Assembly (NCBI GenBank): GCA_944387375.1 | Contig: CALXEQ010000007.1 | Span: 1 to 64,000 of the forward strand | Direction of reading: 5' to 3' | From: an uncultured Clostridia bacterium | GTDB taxonomy: Bacteria; Bacillota; Clostridia; TANB77; CAG-465 | Length of the DNA: 64,000 nucleotides | Position numbers and translations under genes: made by a program | The notes under the pieces: generated by a model | The model's input: only the letters and a program-made list of their open reading frames with translations | Told to the model about the DNA's origin: nothing | Database searches by the model: none | Shown: positions 1-9,360 of the stretch, in pieces | Position numbering within the stretch: the stretch's first letter is position 1 | Layout: each line of letters begins with the position of its first letter

Positions 1-3000
1 TTTCTATTACTATCTTCCCATGCTATTCCTTCTATTTTTCTTTCCACCACTTGTGACACTACATTACTTGTTACCATCTCTTCTGTTTCTTTATATACTT
101 GGGCTGTTGCACTATTTACATACTTATCTAATCCTTTATTTCCATTTGTCTTTAAATATATATCTACTGTTACACTTCCTTGTGCTCCTATTTCTCCTTT
201 TACTGCATATGCTGTTGCTTTTTGTTTTATTGTTTCACTATTTGCACTATTCCATCCTTGACCTAAATTTTCATCTTTACTTGTTACTCCATTTCTTACT
301 CCCTCATCATTTGTATAAAGTATTTGTAAGTTATCATTTGATATTGTTTGTTTAGTCTCATTTGTTTGTGTTACTACAAGTCTATCTAATGTATAATTCC
401 CTGTATAATTTGTTCCTCTACTGTCTCCATTATATGGTAGAATATCTAGCATTTGAAAATCTTTAATTATCTCATCCGTATTATTTTTATACGATACTGT
501 ATAATGTATTTCTCCATTTTTTTCTATTACTGGTGTTTCTATTGCTTTATATAATCTATGTGATGATAAGTTTATTACTTGTATTGTAGTAGAATCTGTT
601 CTAAATAATTCTTTACCATTTCCTATTTTATCTGCAGATATTACTGCTTTATTTGTAAATTGTGTTCCGTTTGATGTTTCTTCATTTATATGTGCTAAAA
701 ATGTTATTGGTTCTATTTCCTCTTCTACAACACAGTCATATATCTTCCAAATTAATGTACTAGTTCCATCATCATTTATAATAATTTCTGGATCATTATA
801 ATTTGAACTTCCAGATACATATGAAAGCCCTCTAGGTAATGTATCTGTTATTGTTACAGTTATTCCATCAGTTTTAATGTTATCACTTTCAGATGATAAT
901 ATAGGCTCAAGCTTAAATTTAACATCATACTCATTTTTTCCAAAATCATAATTTAATTTTTCATTTCCATTACCGTCAACAGTACTTACTTGAATAGTTT
1001 GATTAGCTCCTACAGCATAAATTGTATTTCCATATTGATAGCCACCATTATGAGTACCAGAAATAATACTTCCATTTTCATCATACTCTGTCTTTATATA
1101 TGGTTTATTCTCCTTTGTCCATGTAGGAGTTGGATAATCTTCTATACTAATATCTTTATTTTCTATAGTATAAATATCTCTATCTAACTGATTTTCTTTT
1201 GACCACCATTTACTTGAAAGAGTCATACCATATGTCTGATTAATTGTCGCATTATTTTTTACCTTCATCTCTACATATATAGTACTCCACAAAGGCTTTA
1301 CATATCCACCTTCTTTTGACTCAAAGAAAAGCCCTACACAAATATATCCTTCTGGTATATCTGATTTATTTTTATATATATTAAAATCTTCAATATTACA
1401 CATATTATTCATCTCTTCTTGTGAGCTCCAATTAGTACCATCCTTTTTAGTTAAATAATATGCATTAAATTTTAAAGTTGAACTAGAAAAATACACTATA
1501 TGATCAGATGAGGGTTCAAGACCAGAACCATCAAATTTGAAAATTTCATTAGCACTATAAATATATGCTTCTTCATCTGCACCATTATTAAGTGAAAATG
1601 TTAAACATGCATTAAACTTATTTCCATTAGTTAATACTGTATCTCCACCTCTTCCTCTATTAGTTAATCCAATTATTGGATTTCCATCAACAGCTTGGAT
1701 ATCTATAAAATGATCATATTTTCCTGGAGAAAATCTAACATGATTAACTTGCAATTTATCGTCTGTAGTAACTTGTTGATTCGACATACTTTGATCTGTA
1801 ATTGATTTTGCTTTCATATTACTATCACTTACAGTTAAATAATAATTACTATTTTCTTGTATTGAATATTCATTATCTGGTACTAAAATTTGAAAATACC
1901 ATGAACTAAAGCAACCTATATTATCTGTATAAATAATAGTATTTTTAAAATATTCACCATTATACTGAGGAAAAACACCATCAAATTTATAATCTTTTAA
2001 AGTTACGGTTATCTTACTTCCATTCTGTTGCATTACAACATTTCCAGAATTATATATACTATTATTTCTATCGTCTTTTAAAACTCCATATGGTGCTCCT
2101 CTTAAGTTATATCCTTCATCTGCATTAGTCCAAGACATAGCCCTATCAGTTATTACGCCCTTTCCTCCACTGTTATTTACCTTATAGTTCCAAAGTAATG
2201 GAGTACAATTATTTGTAATATCTTCTAAGCCACTTCCACTTACATTTGAGCGTTCAAACTTTAAATCTATATCAAAAGTAATATCTCCTTTAGGAAATTC
2301 TATTCCCTTCATTCCTTTTTCTTTATCTTTATTATATAATTGCACTATAAAAGAATATCCATATATTCTACCTGTTATCTCTTGTGAATCATAGTCTACA
2401 GTAAGTCTTTTTGAGCAATATGAATTTCTATTTAATTTTATATTATAACTAGGTGCAGAACTAACATATACACTTTCTATTCCTGATACCTTTATTTTCT
2501 CTTCATCATCATTTCCATTTAACCAAACTTTAATATCCGGCTTTATAACAGTTCCATTTCCAGCTCCAAGTACATCTACTATAAATACCAAAGTCTGTTT
2601 TCCTGGTATTGTAGTATTTTCTATATCCATTTGATAATAACCTGTTAAAATTTTATCATCAGAAGACAATTTAGCATCTTCTATCCATCCCATTGAATCT
2701 ATATCCCACTTTATCTCTTCACTTGAAATCTCACTTGGTAAAGTGGCTTCAAAATATATTTTTCCACCACTATAACTATCAGCTTCACTTCCATTTAATA
2801 CCATTGTATTTTCTATTGTCCATGTTACTTGATCAAAGGATCTTACTATATTATTATCCTCACTTGAATCATTTCCTGGTTCATCATTTTCATCAAATGG
2901 TCCTGTTCCCGTTTTTGTTTGTATTACTTGTGATGATGATATTTTCCCTCCATCATCTGGTAACTCTTCTACTGCTTTTACTTTATTTATATTAAACATA

Positions 3001-3047
3001 AAAAGAAATATTATTATAATTATTAAGCTTATTTTTATTTTTCTCAT
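1..3047 (-). CDS. Large secreted surface protein with DUF11 and SdrD-like repeats, 3' end outside the window
   Basis: An open minus-strand frame runs from an ATG at 3047 to the left edge without a stop, so at least 1015 residues are present and the C-terminus is missing. The first 25 residues form a signal peptide (basic start, long Ile/Phe core, VKA before Val-Glu-Glu). A Shine-Dalgarno GGAGGT lies 5 bases upstream. The middle carries a DUF11-like beta repeat (ITDTLPRGLSYVSGSS, later TNKAVISADKIGNG), and the last visible residues, EGIAWEDSNR, match the start of an SdrD B-like domain. Such proteins are usually sortase-anchored adhesins; the anchor would lie outside the window, so anchoring is inference. 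No enzymatic motif was seen. Confidence 0.85.
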   Translation of the reverse strand, partial: MRKIKISLIIIIIFLFMFNINKVKAVEELPDDGGKISSSQVIQTKTGTGPFDENDEPGNDSSEDNNIVRSFDQVTWTIENTMVLNGSEADSYSGGKIYFEATLPSEISSEEIKWDIDSMGWIEDAKLSSDDKILTGYYQMDIENTTIPGKQTLVFIVDVLGAGNGTVIKPDIKVWLNGNDDEEKIKVSGIESVYVSSAPSYNIKLNRNSYCSKRLTVDYDSQEITGRIYGYSFIVQLYNKDKEKGMKGIEFPKGDITFDIDLKFERSNVSGSGLEDITNNCTPLLWNYKVNNSGGKGVITDRAMSWTNADEGYNLRGAPYGVLKDDRNNSIYNSGNVVMQQNGSKITVTLKDYKFDGVFPQYNGEYFKNTIIYTDNIGCFSSWYFQILVPDNEYSIQENSNYYLTVSDSNMKAKSITDQSMSNQQVTTDDKLQVNHVRFSPGKYDHFIDIQAVDGNPIIGLTNRGRGGDTVLTNGNKFNACLTFSLNNGADEEAYIYSANEIFKFDGSGLEPSSDHIVYFSSSTLKFNAYYLTKKDGTNWSSQEEMNNMCNIEDFNIYKNKSDIPEGYICVGLFFESKEGGYVKPLWSTIYVEMKVKNNATINQTYGMTLSSKWWSKENQLDRDIYTIENKDISIEDYPTPTWTKENKPYIKTEYDENGSIISGTHNGGYQYGNTIYAVGANQTIQVSTVDGNGNEKLNYDFGKNEYDVKFKLEPILSSESDNIKTDGITVTITDTLPRGLSYVSGSSNYNDPEIIINDDGTSTLIWKIYDCVVEEEIEPITFLAHINEETSNGTQFTNKAVISADKIGNGKELFRTDSTTIQVINLSSHRLYKAIETPVIEKNGEIHYTVSYKNNTDEIIKDFQMLDILPYNGDSRGTNYTGNYTLDRLVVTQTNETKQTISNDNLQILYTNDEGVRNGVTSKDENLGQGWNSANSETIKQKATAYAVKGEIGAQGSVTVDIYLKTNGNKGLDKYVNSATAQVYKETEEMVTSNVVSQVVERKIEGIAWEDSNR

Positions 3048-3067
3048 ATAGCACCTCCATCAAATAT

Positions 3068-3097
3068 ATTGTATATTATTTTTATAACTTTTTTCAA
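3068..3097 (-). promoter_or_regulatory. Predicted sigma-A promoter of the SdrD-like surface protein gene
   Basis: On the minus strand TTGAAA (3097-3092) and TACAAT (3073-3068) are separated by 18 bases, about 20 bases before the start codon. Position and spacing fit a sigma-A promoter. Confidence 0.5.
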
Positions 3098-3140
3098 TAT
3101 TTTTCTTATTTATTATTTTTTGTATTTTTTATTTATATAT

Positions 3141-3180
3141 AAAAAAAGATAATAAACCTTTTTTAGTTTATTATCTTTTA
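3141..3180 (-). terminator. Intrinsic terminator after the VanW-family gene
   Basis: A perfect 14-bp inverted repeat (3144-3157 with 3166-3179) has an 8-base loop and ends in seven U residues on the minus-strand transcript, directly after the stop of the 3198-4331 gene. Confidence 0.8.
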
Positions 3181-3197
3181 AGATATTATGTTTTACT

Positions 3198-4331
3198 TTA
3201 TACTTTATATATAGTAACTGTTAAAGTATTATAATTATATGAAGTAACTATTTTTATACTATAATCGTTACAATTTCTAAAACAAAAATCCTGTGAGCCT
3301 GAACTTACCGTAGCCTCATATTTTCTTGGAACATAATTTACTTTTCCAGAATGTGGAGCTTGTGCAGTAACATTTAGTCCTGTCTTTATTCCTTTTTCTT
3401 CTGCAGAAGCAATAGCTGCATATGTAGTACTAGAAGTTTGACAAATTCCACCACCTGAAGCCTGAGCAGTTTTACCATTGCCAACAAAAATTGTAGAATC
3501 TACGTATATATTCTCTACTCCTTCTGGATGAACTACTTTTAAATGTGAATATGATTCACCTGGTGCAATTACAACTCCATTTTGATAATCTGCTGCAAGA
3601 TGCATATTATATCTACTATTTTTATTATATGTACTAGTAGAAGTATATGTCGCTATTATATTTTCACTTGGATTTAAAAGGTTATTAGTATCTGATGAAT
3701 ATGCTTTATATTCCTCATCTGTTAATATTTTTATATATTCACCACTTACATATCCTTCTATTGTATTTCCTTCTACTTTATACCAATTATTTTGCATCTT
3801 TTCATAAACCTTTAAAATACTTCCTGATTTTACATGTGTTAATGCACTTGCCTCTTTATTAGCTCTTTGCCTTATATTTAGACTATCGTTTACACTAACT
3901 ACTGCATACGTATTCTCATAAGTCCTATCTACTGTTATCTCACTTATTTCTTCCTCAGTAAGTACTTTTATATACTCACCTGAGACATAGCCATTATTTT
4001 GATTATAATTAACTTTATACCAGCCACTATCATATTTTATTTGTAACTCTAAAATATCGCCTTCTGGTATAGTTAAAATAATATTACTAGTCTCATTTGG
4101 CTCCTCCCTTAAGTTTAAATTTGAAATAGTTCTTGCCTTAATATTGTCTAGCTCTTCATAATCTTTTTTTGGCTCTTCTATTTTGTTTTCTACTACAGTT
4201 GTATTTTGCACATTAATATTTGATACATCTTCATCTTTTTCATTTATTTTCTTATTTGCAATATAAATAGTACCACATATTAAAAACAAAAATAAAGCAA
4301 TAATAATTATTCTTTTAAATACATCTTTCAT
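3198..4331 (-). CDS. Membrane-anchored protein with two SH3-like domains and a VanW domain
   Basis: The 377-residue product has an N-terminal membrane anchor (residues 7-25) and a polar linker. Two bacterial SH3 repeats follow (about 67-125 and 143-205), each ending in NGYVSGEYIK- or EGYVSGEYIK-like strands. A VanW-type domain (about 225-360) carries the signature GGGICQTSSTTYAA. SH3b domains commonly bind peptidoglycan; the biochemical role of VanW domains is not established. A cell-wall role outside the membrane is inference. AAGGAGG sits 7 bases before the ATG. It has its own terminator and appears monocistronic. Confidence 0.8.
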   Translation of the reverse strand: MKDVFKRIIIIALFLFLICGTIYIANKKINEKDEDVSNINVQNTTVVENKIEEPKKDYEELDNIKARTISNLNLREEPNETSNIILTIPEGDILELQIKYDSGWYKVNYNQNNGYVSGEYIKVLTEEEISEITVDRTYENTYAVVSVNDSLNIRQRANKEASALTHVKSGSILKVYEKMQNNWYKVEGNTIEGYVSGEYIKILTDEEYKAYSSDTNNLLNPSENIIATYTSTSTYNKNSRYNMHLAADYQNGVVIAPGESYSHLKVVHPEGVENIYVDSTIFVGNGKTAQASGGGICQTSSTTYAAIASAEEKGIKTGLNVTAQAPHSGKVNYVPRKYEATVSSGSQDFCFRNCNDYSIKIVTSYNYNTLTVTIYKV

Positions 4332-4416
4332 AAAAAAACCTCCTTAAAATTTAATTAAATTTAAGTTTACGATATAATGTCCTTTTATTATACACTAGTT
4401 ACCATAAAAAAGCAAT

Positions 4417-4453
4417 AAAAAAGAACCTGAAAATATAAATTCAAGTTCTTTTT
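4417..4453 (-). terminator. Terminator of the heat-shock operon, after dnaJ
   Basis: Arms at 4418-4431 and 4440-4453 form a 14-bp stem. The only imperfect pair is a G-U wobble in the minus-strand RNA, which assigns the strand. A run of U follows. It lies just downstream of the dnaJ stop. Confidence 0.75.
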
Positions 4454-4458
4454 ATCTA

Positions 4459-5607
4459 TTACCAAAAAATACCACGTTTTTTTGGATTTACTTCTTCACC
4501 AAAAGTCTTAGCAAATTCAGTTAAAATTTCTCTTTGTTTATCTGTAAGTTTTTTTGGGACATCTACATCAACAGTAAATTCTAAGTTTCCTCTTCCTTTA
4601 CCATTTAATATAGGAATTCCTTGGTCTTTTACTCTAAATTTTGTACCTGTTGTTGTTCCTTCTGGTATATTAAATTCCATCTCTCCTTCAAGAGTAGGTA
4701 TTTTTATATCACCACCAAGTGCCATTTTTGTAAATGGTACTCTAACATTTGCAGATATATCAAAGCCATTTCTTTTAAAATACTTATGAGGAGCAACTTT
4801 CATAACTACATATAAATCTCCATTTGGTCCACCTTTTTTGCCAGCATCTCCTTCACCACGTAATGATATAGCTTGACCATCATCTATACCTGCTGGTACA
4901 TTAATTTCTATTTTTCTAGATTTTCTAACTATTCCTTTTCCTGAACATTTCTCGCATGGTGTTTCAATTACTTTACCTGTTCCACTACACTTATCACAAG
5001 TCTTTACTGTAGAAAATGCACCCATAATAGTATTTTGAGTCATTTGAATTTTTCCTCTACCACCGCACTTATCACAAGTTATAACTCTGCTACCAGGTTT
5101 TGCTCCACTTCCATTACAAGAATCACACTTTTCATTTCTTGTTATACTAATTTCTTTTTTTACACCAAAAGCTGCTTCTTCAAATTTTAGCGACATATTA
5201 GTTCTTATATCAGCTCCTCTTGTAGGACCTTGTGATTTCTTAGAAGAAGAACCAAATCCTCCACCAAAAACACTTCCTAATATATCTTCTAAATCAAAGT
5301 CTATTCCACCAAAGCCACTAAAATCATAAGCATTAGAATATCCTCCAAAGCCACTACCACCAAAACCTGCTTGTTCAAAATTAGAGCCAAATCTATCATA
5401 TTGAGCTCTTTTATTTTCATCAGATAGAACAGAATAAGCTTCATTTATTTCTTTAAATTTAGCTTCAGCTTTTTTCTTATCTTCTTCTGTATGTTGAGCA
5501 TCTGGATGGTATTGTTTTGCAAGTTTTCTATATGCTTTTTTAAGATCATCTGCTGTCGCATCTTTAGATACACCTAAAATACTATAATAATCTTTTGACT
5601 CTGCCAC
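4459..5607 (-). CDS. dnaJ: Chaperone protein DnaJ
   Basis: The 382-residue Hsp40 co-chaperone stimulates the ATPase of DnaK and delivers substrates to it. The J domain (about residues 5-70) contains the HPD motif at 34-36. A Gly/Phe-rich linker follows, then four CxxCxGxG zinc-binding repeats (CDSCNGSG, CDKCGGRG, CDKCSGTG, CEKCSGKG; about 161-230) and the C-terminal substrate-binding barrels. The start is GTG at 5607, preceded by AGGAGGA. It is the last gene of the hrcA-grpE-dnaK-dnaJ operon. A hairpin in the dnaK-dnaJ gap may lower its expression relative to dnaK. Confidence 0.97.
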   Translation of the reverse strand: MAESKDYYSILGVSKDATADDLKKAYRKLAKQYHPDAQHTEEDKKKAEAKFKEINEAYSVLSDENKRAQYDRFGSNFEQAGFGGSGFGGYSNAYDFSGFGGIDFDLEDILGSVFGGGFGSSSKKSQGPTRGADIRTNMSLKFEEAAFGVKKEISITRNEKCDSCNGSGAKPGSRVITCDKCGGRGKIQMTQNTIMGAFSTVKTCDKCSGTGKVIETPCEKCSGKGIVRKSRKIEINVPAGIDDGQAISLRGEGDAGKKGGPNGDLYVVMKVAPHKYFKRNGFDISANVRVPFTKMALGGDIKIPTLEGEMEFNIPEGTTTGTKFRVKDQGIPILNGKGRGNLEFTVDVDVPKKLTDKQREILTEFAKTFGEEVNPKKRGIFW

Positions 5608-5627
5608 AAAACTTTCCTCCTATTACT

Positions 5628-5662
5628 AAAAATATAGGGTGGTAGAAAGACCACCCCTATAT
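5628..5662 (-). terminator. Terminator-like hairpin between dnaK and dnaJ
   Basis: On the minus strand ATATAGGGGTGGT pairs with ACCACCCTATAT around a short loop, with one bulged base, and five U residues follow. It sits between dnaK and the dnaJ ribosome-binding site, so it could act as a partial terminator or as a 3' stabiliser of dnaK mRNA. The function is inference. Confidence 0.55.
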
Positions 5663-5686
5663 CTTATATTAAATTATACTAATTTA

Positions 5687-7522
5687 TTACTTGTTATCGT
5701 CTTCTACTTTGTAATCAGCATCATGTACAACATTATCTTGATTATTATCTGTAGTTGTTTGTTGTGTATTATTAGTTGCACCTGCTTGATTTGCTTGAGA
5801 ATATAATTTTGAAGTCAAATCATAAAATACTTGTGTAAGTTTATCTGTTGCACTCTTAATAGCAGCTGTATCTGTTCCTTCAAGAGTTTTCTTTAAGTTT
5901 GCAAGTTCAGATTCAACTTTAGATTTTTCTTCATCTGATACTTTACCATCTAATTCTTTTAATGTCTTTTCTGTATTATATACTAATGAATCTGCATTAT
6001 TTCTAACTTCAACTTCTTCTTTCTTCTTCTTATCTTCAGCAGCATGTGCTTCAGCTTCTTTAACAGCATTTTGAATTTCTTCCTCTGTTAAGTTTGTGCT
6101 AGCAGTTATAGCTATTTTTTGTTCATTGTTTGTTGCTAAGTCTTTTGCAGATACATGAACAATACCATTAGCATCAATATCAAATGTAACTTCAATTTGT
6201 GGTACACCTCTAGGAGCTGCAGGAATTCCTGTTAAGCTAAATCTTCCTAAAGTTTTATTATATGAAGCCATTTCTCTTTCACCTTGTAGTACATGTACTT
6301 CAACTGATGTTTGACCATCTGCAGCTGTACTGAATATTTGAGATTTCTTAGTTGGTATTGTTGTATTTCTTTCAATTAATTTTGTAAATACTCCACCATA
6401 AGTTTCAATACCTAGTGATAGTGGTGTTACATCAAGTAATACTAGGTCTTTTACCTCACCAGTAAGTACACCACCTTGAATAGCTGCACCAATTGCAACA
6501 CATTCATCTGGGTTAATTCCTTTATATGGTTCTTTTCCAGTTATTTTCTTAACTGTTTCTTGTACTAAAGGTACACGTGTAGAACCACCAACTAATAATA
6601 TTTTATCTATTTTATCAAAAGTAAGTCCTGAGTCTTTTAATGCTTGATTTACAGGTCCAACTGTTGAATCTACTAAATCTGAAATTAATTCTTCAAATTT
6701 TGATCTTGTTAGAGTAATATCTAAGTGTTTTGGTCCTGTTGAATCTGCAGTTATAAATGGTAAATTAATTTGTGCTTGCATTACTCCAGAAAGTTCAATT
6801 TTAGCTTTTTCTGCAGCTTCTTTTAATCTTTGCATTGCCATACTATCTGTAGATAAATCTATACCATTATCTTTTTTGAATTCACTTACTAAATAATCTA
6901 TTATTCTTTGATCAAAGTCATCTCCACCAAGTCTATTGTTACCAGCTGTAGCCATAACTTCAAAAACACCATCAGCAATATCTAGTATTGATACATCAAA
7001 TGTACCACCACCTAAGTCATATACCATAATTTTTTGCTCAGCATCTTTGTCAAAACCGTGAGCTAAAGATGCAGCTGTTGGTTCGTTTATAATTCTTAAT
7101 ACTTCAAGCCCTGCTATTCTACCAGCATCTTTTGTTGCTTGTCTTTGAGAATCTGTAAAGTAAGCTGGAACAGTAATAACAGCTTGTGTAACTTTTTCTC
7201 CAAGATAATTTTCAGCATCAGTTTTTAATTTTTGTAAAATCATTGCTGAAATTTCTTGTGGTGTATAATCTTTATTATCTATTCTTATTTTTTTATCTGA
7301 TCCCATATCTCTTTTAATTGAGATAACTGTTCTATCGTGGTTTGTAACCGCTTGTCTTTTTGCTACTTGACCTACAAGTCTTTCACCATTTTTTGCAAAT
7401 GCAACAATTGATGGAGTTGTTCTTGCTCCTTCTGCATTTGGAATTACTATTGGTTCACCGTTTTCAATAACGGCAACACATGAATTTGTAGTACCTAAGT
7501 CTATACCTATAACTTTTGACAT
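5687..7522 (-). CDS. dnaK: Chaperone protein DnaK (Hsp70)
   Basis: The 611-residue ATP-dependent chaperone binds exposed hydrophobic segments in the cytosol, with DnaJ and GrpE as partners. The phosphate-binding loop [10 protein letters not shown] is at residues 6-15, and [11 protein letters not shown]-type and LVGGSTRVP motifs mark the actin-like ATPase. The beta-sandwich substrate domain and helical lid follow, ending in an Asn/Gln-rich tail and the typical acidic end. ATG at 7522 has an AGGAGG-type Shine-Dalgarno. It lies between grpE and dnaJ under HrcA/CIRCE control. Confidence 0.98.
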   Translation of the reverse strand: MSKVIGIDLGTTNSCVAVIENGEPIVIPNAEGARTTPSIVAFAKNGERLVGQVAKRQAVTNHDRTVISIKRDMGSDKKIRIDNKDYTPQEISAMILQKLKTDAENYLGEKVTQAVITVPAYFTDSQRQATKDAGRIAGLEVLRIINEPTAASLAHGFDKDAEQKIMVYDLGGGTFDVSILDIADGVFEVMATAGNNRLGGDDFDQRIIDYLVSEFKKDNGIDLSTDSMAMQRLKEAAEKAKIELSGVMQAQINLPFITADSTGPKHLDITLTRSKFEELISDLVDSTVGPVNQALKDSGLTFDKIDKILLVGGSTRVPLVQETVKKITGKEPYKGINPDECVAIGAAIQGGVLTGEVKDLVLLDVTPLSLGIETYGGVFTKLIERNTTIPTKKSQIFSTAADGQTSVEVHVLQGEREMASYNKTLGRFSLTGIPAAPRGVPQIEVTFDIDANGIVHVSAKDLATNNEQKIAITASTNLTEEEIQNAVKEAEAHAAEDKKKKEEVEVRNNADSLVYNTEKTLKELDGKVSDEEKSKVESELANLKKTLEGTDTAAIKSATDKLTQVFYDLTSKLYSQANQAGATNNTQQTTTDNNQDNVVHDADYKVEDDNK

Positions 7523-7564
7523 ATTAAATTACCTCCTAAAAATATTCAAGTTACTTATATTATA

Positions 7565-7598
7565 TACTCATGTTTTAGTTCTAATACTAAAATGAGTA
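7565..7598 (-). other. Stem-loop in the grpE-dnaK intergenic region
   Basis: TACTCA and TGAGTA flank TTTTAGT and ACTAAAA, giving a 13-bp stem with a 2-base bulge. No U-run follows on the minus strand, so it is not a clear terminator. It may be an mRNA processing or stability element upstream of dnaK; this is inference. Confidence 0.45.
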
Positions 7599-7609
7599 AC
7601 TACCAAATT

Positions 7610-8149
7610 TTAATTTGCTACTTTTACCATAGCATGACGAATTATTTTGTCACCAATTTTATAGCCTTTTCTAAATACTTCAATTATTTCTTTTTCCCCA
7701 AAACTTTCATCTTCTACATGCATTACTGCTTCATGAAAATTAGGATCAAATACTTTATTTAAAGCATCTATTTCTTCAACTCCAAGTTTTTGTAATGTTT
7801 CATTAAATTGGTTATATATCATAGCCATACCGTTTTTATATGACTCATCTAGTGTTTCTGCATTTAATGCTTTATCAAAATTATCAAGTATTGGTAATAA
7901 TTCTGATATTATATCTGCAGAAATTGTATTATACATCATGTCTTTCTCTTTAGATATCCTCTTTTTAAAGTTATCAAACTCAGCCATATTACGTTTTAAA
8001 TGCTCATAATATTCATCTGATTTTTCTTTTTCCTCTTTAAGCTGTGCTTTTAATGTCTCTAAATCACTATTTTCATTTTTTTCTTGAATTTTATTATCTT
8101 TCACTTCTTCAACTTGTTCTTCAATATTGTTATCTTCTTCCTTTTTCAC
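7610..8149 (-). CDS. grpE: Nucleotide exchange factor GrpE
   Basis: The 179-residue GrpE releases ADP from DnaK. An acidic, charged N-terminal region and long coiled coil (to about residue 100) precede the C-terminal beta domain with the family-typical FDPNFHEAVMHVEDE and GYKIGDKIIRHAMVKVAN. The start is GTG at 8149 with AAGGGGGA upstream. It overlaps the end of hrcA by 20 bases, which indicates translational coupling in the heat-shock operon. Confidence 0.95.
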   Translation of the reverse strand: MKKEEDNNIEEQVEEVKDNKIQEKNENSDLETLKAQLKEEKEKSDEYYEHLKRNMAEFDNFKKRISKEKDMMYNTISADIISELLPILDNFDKALNAETLDESYKNGMAMIYNQFNETLQKLGVEEIDALNKVFDPNFHEAVMHVEDESFGEKEIIEVFRKGYKIGDKIIRHAMVKVAN

Positions 8150-9188
8150 TATTATCCCCCTTTACATTACCTTTATTTTTATTTGATATTAAAGTATTTT
8201 TAAATTTATCATTAATATACTTTAATGTAGATATTGTTTTTGCATAATTCATTCTTTTAGGTCCTATAACAGATAATTTTCCTAAATATTTATTATCTTG
8301 TTCTATATCTAAAGAGATTATAGTGTAATCATTTAATAATACCTCTTTATTTTCAGAGCCTATAACAATACTTAATTTATTATCTTTACTTTTTTGTAAA
8401 GCAGAATCAATTATCTCTTTAGTTGACATCATATTTATAAAATTCTTAACTTTATCTATATCGGAAAATTCTGGTTTTTCTAATATCTTTTCCATTCCAC
8501 TATTTAATTTTTTCATGTCTTTTGACATTTCATACTTAATACTATTTACTACATCATCCATTATACCTGAAAAAGCTTGTAAATCTTTCATTATTACTGT
8601 ATTTAATGCTAAATGCAATTCTTTAATAGGTGTTCCAGCCAAATCTCTGTTTAATATATTTGTCATCTGTTCTATAACATTATCCTCAACTGTATCTGTA
8701 AGCTTTGCTATACAATCTTTAACAGTTCCATTTTTTGACATTAATACTATTAAAAGTAATTTATCTGAAATTTTCACAACTTTTATATTTTCTATTGTAT
8801 CTGTGTTATTTTTGGTAATAACAGTTGGTGTAGATAAAATTTTAGAAACAACATCTGCTATCTGTTCAAATATAGCATCTGTATCTCCAAATCCGTTTAT
8901 AGTATTATCTATATAATTTATATCTACCATAGATAATTTTCTTTCTTTCATTAAATTATCTACATAATATCTATAACCTTTGGTAGATGGTATTCTTCCA
9001 GCGGAAACATGTGGTTGTTCTAGATATCCTGCTTCTTCTAAAAGTTTCATTTCATTTCTTATAGTAGCACTACTATAATCTAAGTGATATTTTTCCACTA
9101 AAGTTTTAGATCCTACTGGTTCTGCTGATTCAATGTAATCTTCTACTACAGAAGAAAGTATTTTTTTCTTTCTTTCATCTAAATTCAT
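8130..9188 (-). CDS. hrcA: Heat-inducible transcription repressor HrcA
   Basis: HrcA represses its own operon by binding CIRCE. The N-terminal winged helix (MNLDERKKKILSSVVEDYIESAE onward) and the motif YSSATIRNEM are visible, with the HrcA core through the rest of about 352 residues. The longer frame begins with TTG at 9212, but that codon lies inside the CIRCE operator and lacks a Shine-Dalgarno. ATG at 9188 has GGTGAT 4 bases upstream and gives the usual HrcA N-terminus, so it was chosen. It is the first gene of the operon; grpE overlaps its 3' end. Confidence 0.95.
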   Translation of the reverse strand: MNLDERKKKILSSVVEDYIESAEPVGSKTLVEKYHLDYSSATIRNEMKLLEEAGYLEQPHVSAGRIPSTKGYRYYVDNLMKERKLSMVDINYIDNTINGFGDTDAIFEQIADVVSKILSTPTVITKNNTDTIENIKVVKISDKLLLIVLMSKNGTVKDCIAKLTDTVEDNVIEQMTNILNRDLAGTPIKELHLALNTVIMKDLQAFSGIMDDVVNSIKYEMSKDMKKLNSGMEKILEKPEFSDIDKVKNFINMMSTKEIIDSALQKSKDNKLSIVIGSENKEVLLNDYTIISLDIEQDNKYLGKLSVIGPKRMNYAKTISTLKYINDKFKNTLISNKNKGNVKGDNSEKGRR

Positions 9189-9201
9189 AACTATCACCAT
9201 T

Positions 9202-9228
9202 TTAGCACTCAAATTTATTAAGTGCTAA
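9202..9228 (-). promoter_or_regulatory. CIRCE operator
   Basis: TTAGCACTC, nine bases, then AAGTGCTAA match the CIRCE consensus (TTAGCACTC-N9-GAGTGCTAA) with one mismatch. It lies 13 bases upstream of the hrcA start and downstream of a sigma-A promoter, the standard position for HrcA repression. Confidence 0.95.
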
Positions 9229-9238
9229 CTACGTCTAT

Positions 9239-9267
9239 ATAATACACCTATTTTTTTATATTGTCAA
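9239..9267 (-). promoter_or_regulatory. Sigma-A promoter of the hrcA-grpE-dnaK-dnaJ operon
   Basis: TTGACA (9267-9262), 17 bases, TATTAT (9244-9239) on the minus strand, just before CIRCE, so that HrcA bound there would block transcription. Confidence 0.8.
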
Positions 9268-9300
9268 GCTTTTTATATAAAAAAATTACAAAAAAATATC

Positions 9301-9353
9301 AAAATAAAAATACACAAAATTTTTTAATTTTAAACTAAAATTTTGTGTATTTT
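9301..9353 (-). terminator. Terminator of hisS
   Basis: A perfect 17-bp inverted repeat (9307-9323 with 9337-9353) surrounds a 13-base loop, with A/T runs on both sides. It lies directly after the hisS stop. Confidence 0.8.
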
Positions 9354-9360
9354 ATACATT

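Noticed and set aside
9189-9212. TTG start for HrcA at 9212
   Set aside because: The codon lies inside the CIRCE operator and no Shine-Dalgarno precedes it; ATG at 9188 is better supported.
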